A DNA stretch of 5,373 nt from Planctomycetota bacterium. Its GTDB lineage: Bacteria; Planctomycetota; Phycisphaerae; WQYP01. Position numbers and translations under genes: made by a program. Numbering within the stretch: the first letter of the stretch is position 1; the number at the start of each line of letters is the position of its first letter. This document shows positions 1-5,373 of this stretch, one piece after another. Where the stretch lies: NCBI GenBank assembly GCA_021799715.1, contig JAJYZY010000154.1:1-5373 (forward strand), read 5' to 3'. The notes below the pieces were generated by a model that saw only the letters and a program-made list of their open reading frames with translations, had not been told where the DNA came from and ran no database searches.

Positions 1-1646
1 TGGTGGCTGGTTTTGAAGGATCCTTTCATCCCTGGGATTTCGATTTGGGACCACATCTGAAAGCCGCCGGCAATGTGCTGGAAATTCTTTTTCAACCGCC
101 GCCGCGCTGGCTGGGACAACTGGGATACACATCACGAATGAAACAATGGAAGCCGCGGTTTAACTACGGCTGGGACTGGGTCAGCCGCGTGGTGCAGGTG
201 GGGATATGGGATGCCATCACGCTGGAAGTTGTCAGCGCGGGGGAAATACGTGAATTCCGCGCCGTGGCGGATGTGGACCTCGCATCCGGGCGCGGAGTAT
301 TAAAAATGTATGGTGCCGCTCTGGGGGGAAACACCGTTGAACTGACATTGGCGGATGGGCCGGAGGTGATACACCAGGAGAAAATGCCTGCTTCCAGATT
401 GGCAAAGCATCCGGTGCAATGGAATGATCTGTCGGTAGCATGGTGGTGGCCCAATGGACATGGAAAACAGAAACTTTACAGCCTGATTTGTGATCTGCTC
501 GATGAACAAGGAAAGTTGATTGACCGCCAGACGCGCACGGTGGGGTTCCGTAACATTCAATGGCGAAAAAATAAGGGAGCCATGGACAACGCCAATGCCT
601 ATCTCGATGTGGTGCCCGAAGCGGATCGTTATCTCTGTGCCGTAAACGGGAAGGAGATATTCCTTTGCGGAATTGATTGGACTCCCATTCGCCCCAATTT
701 CGCCGACCTTACCAGCAACGACTATGACAAGCGCCTGAATGCGTATCATGACATGGGGGTTAAGATCCTGCGGGTATGGGGCGGAGCGTTTCTGGAAACC
801 GAATACTTTTACAATCAGTGTGACCGGCTGGGAATTTTGCTGTGGCAGGAATTTCCGCTTTCCAGTTCCAGCGTTGATTGCTATCCTCCGGACGATCCGG
901 CATCCGTGGAGGCGATGGGACATATTGCCGAATCGTACATTAAGCGGCGACAACACCATCCCGCGCTGCTGCTATGGTGCGGGGGTAATGAACTGGCCAA
1001 TAATCTCAACGGGATAAACCCCGGCAAACATCGCGAGCCATTGACCATCCGCCATCCGATATTGAAGCGATTTTATGAGGTTATTGAAAAACTCGATCAT
1101 GGCCGGCGATTCCTGCAGACCAGCCCCTTCGGACCGAGATTGTCAAATAATTTGGACGAGTGCGGAAAAGGCGTATTCTGGGACACCCATGGTCCGTGGA
1201 ATCTTAATGGGCCGGTGGACGGATCCTGGAAGAAGCTGTGGGACAGAAGCGACTCCAGATTCTATTCGGAACTCGGTGCCCCCGGAGCCAGTTCCGCCGA
1301 GATCATTCGCAAATACCAGGGGCATTTGAAAGCCTTTCCGTGCTCATCGGACAATCCGTTGTGGAATCGCAATCCATGGTGGATCGACTGGTCAAAGTTT
1401 ATTCAGGAAAAAGGCCACGCGCCGGCGAATCTGGAGGAATTTGTCGCCTGGAGCCAGGCCCGGCAAGCGGCCGCGCTGGCGCTGGCGGCCAAGGCCGCAC
1501 TGAGCCGATTTCCGGCGTGCGGCGGTTTCATCGTATGGATGGGCCATGATGCATTTCCGTGCACCGCCAATACCGCCGTTATTGATTTTGAGGGCAATGT
1601 CAAACCGGCGGGCGTGGAACTTGGCAAAGTTTACCGCACCGCCTGA
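1..1646 (+). CDS. GH2 beta-mannosidase-like exo-glycosidase, 5' partial
   Basis: This is a glycoside hydrolase family 2 enzyme of the beta-mannosidase type, expected to release beta-linked mannose (or a related sugar) from non-reducing ends by a retaining mechanism. The frame is open to the left edge. The GTG at 3 gives 547 residues but is probably not the true start, because the first residues already lie inside the N-terminal sugar-binding sandwich (about 1-78). That region holds the NYGWDW motif (54-59), typical of beta-mannosidases. An Ig-like domain covers about 80-190 and a TIM barrel about 210-547. The barrel shows RVWGGAF, LLWQEF, the acid/base motif GGNE (Glu330) and the nucleophile motif YSELG (Glu423). 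The 93-residue spacing of the two glutamates matches what I recall for Bacteroides BtMan2A (462/555), which implies roughly 130 residues missing upstream. The protein stops just after FIVWMGHDAFP...KPAG at the barrel's end, so it lacks the C-terminal beta domains. A signal peptide cannot be judged. Exact substrate is inferred; exo-glucosaminidase or another GH2 activity is possible. Confidence 0.88.
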   Translation, partial: VAGFEGSFHPWDFDLGPHLKAAGNVLEILFQPPPRWLGQLGYTSRMKQWKPRFNYGWDWVSRVVQVGIWDAITLEVVSAGEIREFRAVADVDLASGRGVLKMYGAALGGNTVELTLADGPEVIHQEKMPASRLAKHPVQWNDLSVAWWWPNGHGKQKLYSLICDLLDEQGKLIDRQTRTVGFRNIQWRKNKGAMDNANAYLDVVPEADRYLCAVNGKEIFLCGIDWTPIRPNFADLTSNDYDKRLNAYHDMGVKILRVWGGAFLETEYFYNQCDRLGILLWQEFPLSSSSVDCYPPDDPASVEAMGHIAESYIKRRQHHPALLLWCGGNELANNLNGINPGKHREPLTIRHPILKRFYEVIEKLDHGRRFLQTSPFGPRLSNNLDECGKGVFWDTHGPWNLNGPVDGSWKKLWDRSDSRFYSELGAPGASSAEIIRKYQGHLKAFPCSSDNPLWNRNPWWIDWSKFIQEKGHAPANLEEFVAWSQARQAAALALAAKAALSRFPACGGFIVWMGHDAFPCTANTAVIDFEGNVKPAGVELGKVYRTA

Positions 1647-1667
1647 CGATGCACCATAACCATGGCG

Positions 1668-1696
1668 GGAGCATGGGCCGTGATGCTCCGAGGAGC
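1668..1696 (+). repeat. Two overlapping, mutually exclusive hairpins after gene 1
   Basis: GGAGCAT (1668-1674) pairs perfectly with ATGCTCC (1683-1689) around an 8-base loop, starting 21 bases after the gene 1 stop codon. The same GCTCC (1685-1689) can instead pair with GGAGC (1692-1696), but with only a 2-base loop, so the first structure should dominate. No T-tract follows, so this is not a standard intrinsic terminator. It could protect the mRNA 3' end or pause polymerase; that function is inferred. Confidence 0.5.
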
Positions 1697-1711
1697 GGCT
1701 GAATATCCATG

Positions 1712-1751
1712 GAACGCAAACATTCGCGTTCATCGGTGATACCGGCCGATG
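1712..1751 (+). repeat. Two adjacent small inverted repeats
   Basis: GAACGC (1712-1717) pairs with GCGTTC (1726-1731) around an 8-base loop. Directly after it, CATCGG (1731-1736) pairs with CCGATG (1746-1751) around a 9-base loop; the two share base 1731. With the hairpin at 1668-1689 they form a row of three 6-7 bp stems ending six bases before the TATAAT hexamer. They could be 3' UTR structure of gene 1 or protein-binding half-sites for control of gene 2. Confidence 0.4.
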
Positions 1752-1756
1752 GGATA

Positions 1757-1762
1757 TATAAT
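1757..1762 (+). promoter_or_regulatory. Candidate -10 box TATAAT upstream of gene 2
   Basis: A perfect consensus TATAAT sits 220 bases before the preferred start of gene 2 and 110 bases after the end of gene 1. No good -35 hexamer lies 16-18 bases upstream (CGGTGA at the 17-base position), so a housekeeping promoter is only possible if the -35 is weak or an activator helps. If used, transcription would begin near 1769 and give a leader of about 210 bases. Confidence 0.3.
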
Positions 1763-1783
1763 GCGGGACGGCATTGCGTTTTG

Positions 1784-1879
1784 ATGGTTCGTGGAGAATT
1801 TTTGAACGACATCGCACGCGAGGCCCAACAACGCGATTTTAACCTTTGGTCGGCCGCTTTTTTTTGTGCCGAAAATTAA
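1784..1879 (+). CDS. Possible small ORF in the leader of gene 2 (31 aa)
   Basis: An ATG at 1784 opens 31 codons ending in TAA at 1877-1879. Inside it, TTG at 1802 is preceded by GGAG at 1793-1796 with a 5-base gap, which is the better initiation signal and would give 25 residues beginning LNDIAREAQQRDFN. The C-terminal half is rich in aromatic residues (FNLWSAAFFC). It lies between the TATAAT at 1757 and gene 2, a fitting place for a leader peptide, but I recognise no family and an ORF this short arises easily by chance. Confidence 0.15.
   Translation: MVRGEFLNDIAREAQQRDFNLWSAAFFCAEN
1818..1865 (+). terminator. Weak intrinsic terminator-like T8 tract
   Basis: A run of eight T (1858-1865) directly follows GC-rich CGGCCGC. 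The GGCC at 1822-1825 could pair with GGCC at 1852-1855 across a 26-base loop, but the stem is only 4-5 bp, so the hairpin is poor. The T-run might stop transcripts from gene 1 or a short leader transcript started near 1769. Its overlap with the direct repeat at 1854-1933 is an alternative explanation for its presence. Confidence 0.2.
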
Positions 1880-1933
1880 AAAGGCGACATCAGGCACAGT
1901 TCAACAATTATTTACCGCCTTTTTGTGCCCGAA
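1854..1933. repeat. Composite direct and inverted repeat before gene 2
   Basis: Two imperfect direct copies are visible: 1854-1873 (CCGC, eight T, GTGCC, GAA) and 1915-1933 (CCGCC, five T, GTGCCC, GAA), offset by 61 bases. Between them, AAAAAGGCG (1878-1886) is the exact reverse complement of CGCCTTTTT (1916-1924), and GGCAC (1893-1897) is the reverse complement of the GTGCC at 1866-1870. The 9-bp inverted repeat has a 29-base spacer and is A-rich on one side and T-rich on the other, so it could act as a weak bidirectional terminator. Alternatively the repeats are binding sites for a regulator of gene 2, whose start is 49 bases further on. Confidence 0.5.
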
Positions 1934-1955
1934 GGCCAGAATGATGTTGCTGCAC

Positions 1956-1975
1956 AAGGATATCAGCGAATGGAG
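1956..1975 (+). promoter_or_regulatory. Ribosome binding sites deciding the gene 2 start
   Basis: Two in-frame ATGs compete. AAGGA (1956-1960) lies 9 bases before ATG 1970, and GGAG (1972-1975) lies 6 bases before ATG 1982. The second pair has the tighter spacing and gives the more usual signal-peptide n-region, so 1982 is preferred; 1970 would add four residues. The GTG at 1925 has no good Shine-Dalgarno and sits inside the repeat. Confidence 0.55.
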
Positions 1976-1981
1976 AACGCA

Positions 1982-4381
1982 ATGAGTGTTTTACGTGTCC
2001 ATCAGGTTCTGCGTCGGTTGAAATGCATGCCGCTTGTGCTATTGGTCACAGCCCTGGCTCTGGCGTGGCCTTTGCAGGCACGACCAATGGCCAGCCCGTT
2101 GCTGGACCGTCCGGGACGGCCATTTACCTGGGCCGCATATCCAACCGATGAAATCGGCATTGCCGATGCCCGCGCGGCCACGGAAATTACCCCCTCGGGA
2201 TACCTATATACCGGCTATGGGGAATTAATGTTTATGGCTGGAAATCCGGAGCGTCCGGTGCACCAGCGATTGCGAACGCTCGAACATGGCTACCTGCCCA
2301 TTGTGCATTATCATTTCCGCAAGGGGACAATCCGTTATTCGGTAACGCTTTTCAGTTGGGCTTTAAACCCTCAAAAGCCCTGCCGCAATGCGATAAATTT
2401 TGTTCGGGTTCGAGCGTTCAATGAGGGGAAACACTCCGCGACGTGTCAATTTGCCGCAGCCTTTCCATATACCGGCGGCGCACCGGTGGGATCACACCGA
2501 TTCAGACGCCCCGCGGGGCCCTATCAACCCGGCAACTATGTGCAGTATGGCGCTGCGTTCAATAAAAAATGGGTTTACGGATTCACGCATGGGTATGCCT
2601 TACGCGCAGGCGAAGTGGTATACAGTTTTCCCACAGCACCCAAGCCCAGACTCTACCTGGCCGGGAATGTAACATACACTCATTCCGCGATGCTTCCCGC
2701 CCAGCCGAATACGCCGGTACTCATAACGCAATATGTGATTCAATTGCGATCCGGGCAGCAGACGGAGTTGGATTTTAAAATGCCCGTGCATCCGATTGCC
2801 AGAGACAATCATCCGGCGCTTAGGCGGTTGCGGGCATTGACACTGCCATCGGCTCTGAAGGCCGCCCGGAACTGGTGGTGGCGGCAGTTACGCGGAAAAG
2901 GCCTGCAGCTATCACTGGGGGAGAAAAAAGTGGTGGACACATTTCGTGCCAGTGTGATGTATTTAATGCTGGCCCGAGATCGCTGGCCCACCATGGGCCC
3001 GGGCCACCGGCCCATTTATGTGCAAAATGTCAATAAACTTAACTACCACGCATTCTGGCTGCGGGATGGCTCTTATATGGCTCGGGCCTATGATTTAACC
3101 GACCACGCGCACCGTGCGGCGCAGTGCTTGCGATTCTTCCTGCGTATTGCGAAGTCCGATGGTAATTTTATCTCCCAGCCCGGTCAGCATGATGGTTGGG
3201 GTGAAGCACTTTGGGCCATTGGACAGCATTACCAGTTGACTGGAAACATGGCATTCGCGCACAAGGCTTTTCCCGCGGTGCGCCGTGCGGTGGCTTGGCT
3301 GGAAGCGGCTCGGAAACACGATTCGCTGCATGTGCTTCCGGGCGGAAATCCGCATGATGATGAATTCCCCAATACCTGGGCGCATATTACCGGTGATAAT
3401 TTCTACGCGCTCGACGGATTACATGAGGCGATCCTGCTTGCCATCGCCTACGGGCACCAGCACCTGGCCGCAACCTGGCAGCGGCAATACCAGAATTATC
3501 ACCATGTTCTCTTTTCAATTTTACGGAACATCGCCCGTCATGACGGCGACTATATGCCACCCGGACTGGATGTAAAATCAGGCTATGACTGGGCTAATCT
3601 GCTGGCGCTGTACCCGCATGAATTGCTGGCACCGATGAATCCGCTGGTAACCGGAACCTTGCGTGAATCTCTGCGGAAATATGGCGAAGGCCTGATGACC
3701 TATGCGGGCCGATTGCACCAGTATCTCACCATGAACAATACCGAAACATGGATTATTCGCGGCCAGCAGCGCCATGCGCTGCGCGAACTGTACGCGGTGC
3801 TTGTGCATACCTCCGCGACTCAGGCCGGGTGGGAACTGGCATCACCGCCATGGACAATGCGTGATTTTGGTAATGACCTGGCGCCGCATGGGTGGTTCGC
3901 CGCCGACTACATCGCCGTCGTTAGAAACATGTTGCTGCGAAGCCATCGCCGCACCCTGAATATATTTTCAGTGCTTTCACCGGCCTGGACGCGGCCCGGT
4001 GATATTTTGTCCCTGCGCAACGCACCAACCCGGTTTGGAAAGATCGATCTCTTTGCAGCTTTTTCCACCAATTCAATGCATTTGCGCATCGACTCGCATT
4101 TCCACACACCTCCGGCGCAATTGCGTCTGCATTTTCCATGGTTCGTCCATGTAACCGGAGCCACGGTGGATGGCCATGAAGTACCGGTATCCGGTTCCAG
4201 CCTGATACTTTCACCCGGCGCCAAATCGATTCGTCTGCAATGGAACAGGCCTGACAGCGATCTGGGCAACTGGAGTTATGGCGCATTTGTAAAACGCTTT
4301 GATAAGCTGTGGCGAGCTCGCTATTTCAACGGCAAAACATTACCATTCGGCAACGGAATTGAAAATTGGCCGACAAAATAG
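1982..4381 (+). CDS. Exported six-hairpin (alpha/alpha)6 glycosidase, family unassigned
   Basis: A 799-residue secreted protein, probably a glycoside hydrolase. Residues 1-33 form a signal peptide (basic n-region to K14, hydrophobic stretch about 16-31, likely cut after LQA at 33). A beta-rich N-terminal domain follows to about 270 (for example INFVRVRAFNEG). A helical region of about 275-680 carries motifs typical of six-hairpin glycosidases (GH15/GH63/GH65/GH78-like folds): FWLRDGSYMARAYDL from Phe358, DGWGEALWAIGQHY from Asp404, FPNTWAHITGDNFYALDGLHEA, AGWE at Glu618, and PHGWFAADYIAVVRNML. A C-terminal beta-sandwich (about 685-799) shows LRLHFPWFVHVTGATVDG. Asp362, Asp404, Glu408 and Glu618 are candidate catalytic acids; which two act cannot be told from sequence alone. 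Substrate is unknown. It stands alone, with gaps of over 300 bases on both sides, between two GH2 genes, which suggests work on the same polysaccharide. The Cys at 15 precedes the hydrophobic core, so it is not a lipobox. Confidence 0.8.
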   Translation: MSVLRVHQVLRRLKCMPLVLLVTALALAWPLQARPMASPLLDRPGRPFTWAAYPTDEIGIADARAATEITPSGYLYTGYGELMFMAGNPERPVHQRLRTLEHGYLPIVHYHFRKGTIRYSVTLFSWALNPQKPCRNAINFVRVRAFNEGKHSATCQFAAAFPYTGGAPVGSHRFRRPAGPYQPGNYVQYGAAFNKKWVYGFTHGYALRAGEVVYSFPTAPKPRLYLAGNVTYTHSAMLPAQPNTPVLITQYVIQLRSGQQTELDFKMPVHPIARDNHPALRRLRALTLPSALKAARNWWWRQLRGKGLQLSLGEKKVVDTFRASVMYLMLARDRWPTMGPGHRPIYVQNVNKLNYHAFWLRDGSYMARAYDLTDHAHRAAQCLRFFLRIAKSDGNFISQPGQHDGWGEALWAIGQHYQLTGNMAFAHKAFPAVRRAVAWLEAARKHDSLHVLPGGNPHDDEFPNTWAHITGDNFYALDGLHEAILLAIAYGHQHLAATWQRQYQNYHHVLFSILRNIARHDGDYMPPGLDVKSGYDWANLLALYPHELLAPMNPLVTGTLRESLRKYGEGLMTYAGRLHQYLTMNNTETWIIRGQQRHALRELYAVLVHTSATQAGWELASPPWTMRDFGNDLAPHGWFAADYIAVVRNMLLRSHRRTLNIFSVLSPAWTRPGDILSLRNAPTRFGKIDLFAAFSTNSMHLRIDSHFHTPPAQLRLHFPWFVHVTGATVDGHEVPVSGSSLILSPGAKSIRLQWNRPDSDLGNWSYGAFVKRFDKLWRARYFNGKTLPFGNGIENWPTK

Positions 4382-4445
4382 AGCGGTATCAGCAGAAGGT
4401 GCCACGACATCCATATTGGCCGCGCCGCAAAAAAAGCGTGCTGCG

Positions 4446-4451
4446 TATAAT
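4446..4451 (+). promoter_or_regulatory. Candidate -10 box TATAAT upstream of gene 3
   Basis: A perfect TATAAT lies 239 bases before the gene 3 start, a placement similar to the hexamer before gene 2 (220 bases before its start). The 17-base -35 position reads CGCCGC, which is not a match; TTGGCC at 4416-4421 is too far (24-base gap). A promoter is possible only with a degenerate -35 or an alternative sigma factor. Confidence 0.25.
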
Positions 4452-4587
4452 CCGCCTATCGCGTCCACTTGCCCGTCGGCCTGCTTTTGCAAATTCGATT
4501 CGCGATCAGGCGTTGAAGAACGTCCAGCAAATCGCAGCAATGGTGCTACTGCGTCAGATGCGCCAATATCCGGGCAACGGCGGCGTT

Positions 4588-4624
4588 GACGAAAATCGAC
4601 ACAACAAATGATGAAAATCGATAC
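4588..4624 (+). repeat. 15-bp direct repeat, 22-bp period, candidate operator of gene 3
   Basis: GACGAAAATCGACAC (4588-4602) and GATGAAAATCGATAC (4610-4624) match at 13 of 15 positions, and both differences are C/T changes. The shared core is GAyGAAAATCGAyAC. A period of 22 bases is about two helical turns, putting both copies on the same DNA face, as for tandem activator or repressor sites. The copies end 65 bases before the gene 3 ATG, just upstream of AT-rich -10-like sequences (TATATT 4647-4652, TAAAAT 4664-4669). Regulator identity is unknown. Confidence 0.5.
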
Positions 4625-4646
4625 TTCCCTTACCACGTCACACGCG

Positions 4647-4669
4647 TATATTGAGGGGCGATGTAAAAT
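4647..4669 (+). promoter_or_regulatory. Weak promoter-like AT-rich elements near gene 3
   Basis: TATATT (4647-4652) and TAAAAT (4664-4669) each resemble a -10 hexamer and would give short leaders before the Shine-Dalgarno at 4677. Neither has a good -35 at the right distance, so use would likely need an activator, perhaps bound at the direct repeat just upstream. The call is tentative. Confidence 0.2.
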
Positions 4670-4676
4670 CTCTTCT

Positions 4677-4680
4677 GGAG
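4677..4680 (+). promoter_or_regulatory. Ribosome binding site of gene 3
   Basis: GGAG at 4677-4680 lies 9 bases before ATG 4690. The next in-frame ATG (4735) has no comparable site and would cut away the charged start of the signal peptide, so 4690 is the supported start. Confidence 0.65.
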
Positions 4681-4689
4681 CAGATACTG

Positions 4690-5373
4690 ATGCGCAAAGC
4701 TTTACTACAGCCTGTTAATGTCCACAGAGTTGTGATGCTGGCGGTTCTATGCGTTTCGTTTGCACTGACCACAGTCGGACAGGCAATGGCAGCCGGCGGC
4801 GAAGCGATTCAATCCGCAAACAAGGGCTTGCTCGCTCGCAGCGCTACCAATATGGACAGCGGCTGGCACCTGGATAAGATGCCGGGCTTTCATCGGTGGA
4901 ACCCCGAAGCGGTTTTGACACCGCCGCAAATCGCACAGTTGCATTGTCCGTGGCCCGCCGGCGTATGGCAGCCGGTGCAATTGCCCAATGATTACATTGT
5001 TGGCGGCACATTTTCACACCACGCGAATCCGGGGCACGGTTCCCTGCCGTTGTATCCGGCATGGTATCGGCGGACGTTCAGCGTGCCGGCCACAGCGCGT
5101 GACAAGACCATCTGGTTGAATTTCGGCGGGGTATATCGGGATTCGGTGGTGTTTATTAACGGTCAATTGGTGGGCCAGCATCCCAGCGGTTATACCGGCT
5201 TTCGATATAACATCGGCAAGTTTCTGCATTATCACCGGCCGAACAGTCTCGCGGTGTTTGTCGATCCGCGATTCCTGGAAGGCTGGTGGTATGAAGGCGG
5301 CGGCATCTATCGCCATGTGCGATTGATCATGACCGACAAACTCCATGTTGCGCCATGGGGCACGTTTGTCATC
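4690..5373 (+). CDS. Exported GH2 beta-galactosidase/beta-glucuronidase-like enzyme, 3' partial
   Basis: The first 228 residues of a secreted GH2 enzyme; the frame is open at the right edge. It begins MRKALLQPVNVHRV, followed by a hydrophobic core (about 14-29) and a likely signal-peptidase site AMA|A after residue 34. Residues about 55-220 form the GH2 N-terminal sugar-binding jelly roll: WQPVQLPNDY, PAWYRRTFSVP, IWLNFGGVYRDSVVFINGQ, GQHPSGYTGFRYNI, and GWWYEGGGIYRHVRL from residue 198, a family hallmark just before the Ig-like domain. The region with the catalytic glutamates is not in the window, so substrate (beta-galactoside, beta-glucuronide or other) cannot be settled. Galactosidase-type is favoured by the SGYTGFRYNI and GGGIYRHV wording. 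Its sequence is clearly unlike that of gene 1, so this is not a recent duplication. It lies 308 bases after gene 2, with its own Shine-Dalgarno and a candidate operator. Confidence 0.88.
   Translation, partial: MRKALLQPVNVHRVVMLAVLCVSFALTTVGQAMAAGGEAIQSANKGLLARSATNMDSGWHLDKMPGFHRWNPEAVLTPPQIAQLHCPWPAGVWQPVQLPNDYIVGGTFSHHANPGHGSLPLYPAWYRRTFSVPATARDKTIWLNFGGVYRDSVVFINGQLVGQHPSGYTGFRYNIGKFLHYHRPNSLAVFVDPRFLEGWWYEGGGIYRHVRLIMTDKLHVAPWGTFVI

Larger units (their letters stand above)
1647..1981. other. Intergenic region between genes 1 and 2, repeat- and hairpin-rich
   Basis: This 335-base gap contains no convincing conserved gene. In order it holds three short inverted repeats (1668-1751), a perfect TATAAT hexamer (1757-1762), a possible 31-codon ORF (1784-1879), a T8 tract (1858-1865), and a composite direct/inverted repeat (1854-1933). 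It ends with the Shine-Dalgarno sites for gene 2. The gap length and contents suggest that gene 2 has its own promoter and is not simply read through from gene 1. Confidence 0.7.
4382..4689. other. Intergenic region between genes 2 and 3
   Basis: This 308-base gap has no convincing gene. It contains a perfect TATAAT (4446-4451), a weak hairpin GCCTG/CAGGC (4479-4483 with 4507-4511), a 15-bp direct repeat (4588-4624), and the ribosome binding site of gene 3. No strong intrinsic terminator for gene 2 is visible: no stem followed by a T-run was found. Confidence 0.65.

Noticed and set aside
300..959. 219-codon minus-strand frame inside gene 1
   Set aside because: It lies wholly antisense to a gene with clear GH2 motifs and catalytic residues; its length is a by-product of that coding sequence.
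1392..1817. 141-codon minus-strand frame across the end of gene 1 and the gap
   Set aside because: Mostly antisense to conserved barrel sequence, with no family motif; its extension into the gap does not look like a real protein.
2984..3013. GC-rich palindromic patch inside gene 2 (TGGCCC pairing with GGGCCA)
   Set aside because: It falls in the coding stretch TMGPGHRP, where Gly/Pro codons explain the GGG/CCC runs; no reason to call it a regulatory element.
3907..4286. Two 120-residue minus-strand frames in the 3' part of gene 2
   Set aside because: Both are antisense to the C-terminal domain of gene 2, overlap each other in different frames and show no motif.
4479..4511. GCCTG/CAGGC inverted repeat as terminator of gene 2
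   Set aside because: The stem is only 5 bp with a 23-base loop and no T-run follows, so it does not meet the pattern of an intrinsic terminator.
4366..4611. 81-codon + strand frame overlapping the end of gene 2 and filling much of the following gap
   Set aside because: It starts with TTG inside gene 2, lacks a good Shine-Dalgarno, is of low complexity and very basic, resembles no family I know, and overlaps the direct repeat at 4588.
4340..4636. 98-codon minus-strand frame over the gene 2 end and gap
   Set aside because: It runs antisense across the end of gene 2, shows no recognisable motif and no clear ribosome binding site; most likely a chance frame.

Overview
The window looks like part of a bacterial polysaccharide-degradation locus. 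It holds three glycoside-hydrolase-type genes, all on the + strand. Gene 1 is a GH2 beta-mannosidase-like enzyme that runs in from the left edge. Gene 2 is a large exported protein with a predicted six-hairpin (alpha/alpha)6 catalytic domain that I cannot assign to a family. Gene 3 is the start of an exported GH2 beta-galactosidase/beta-glucuronidase-type enzyme that runs off the right edge. The moderately high GC, Gram-negative-style signal peptides and serial exported hydrolases with no SusC/SusD pair in view suggest a carbohydrate specialist, perhaps of the Planctomycetes/Verrucomicrobia group (Phycisphaerae-like). That placement is an impression from gene style; no taxonomic marker is present.

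Layout: 1-1646 is the GH2 beta-mannosidase-like gene, lacking its N-terminus because of the window edge. Its last residues fall at the end of the TIM barrel, so it has none of the C-terminal beta domains of classical beta-mannosidases. 1647-1981 is a structured intergenic stretch: a run of small hairpins, a perfect TATAAT hexamer, a possible 31-codon ORF, a T8 tract, and a composite direct and inverted repeat just before gene 2. 1982-4381 is the six-hairpin protein (799 aa from the preferred start). 4382-4689 is a second intergenic stretch with another perfect TATAAT and a 15-bp direct repeat with 22-bp period (GAyGAAAATCGAyAC) about 65-100 bases before gene 3. 4690-5373 is the 5' part of the GH2 galactosidase-like gene, with a clear ribosome binding site and signal peptide.

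The three enzymes plausibly act on one heteropolysaccharide or its side chains: a beta-mannoside (or related) exo-enzyme, an exported inverting-type glycosidase, and an exported beta-galactosidase-type enzyme. The gaps of over 300 bases make a tight operon unlikely; separately promoted but co-regulated genes fit better. The most interesting items are the unassigned 799-aa enzyme, the direct repeat before gene 3 as a candidate operator, and the repeat/hairpin cluster between genes 1 and 2. No RNA genes, CRISPR arrays, insertion sequences or phage genes were seen.
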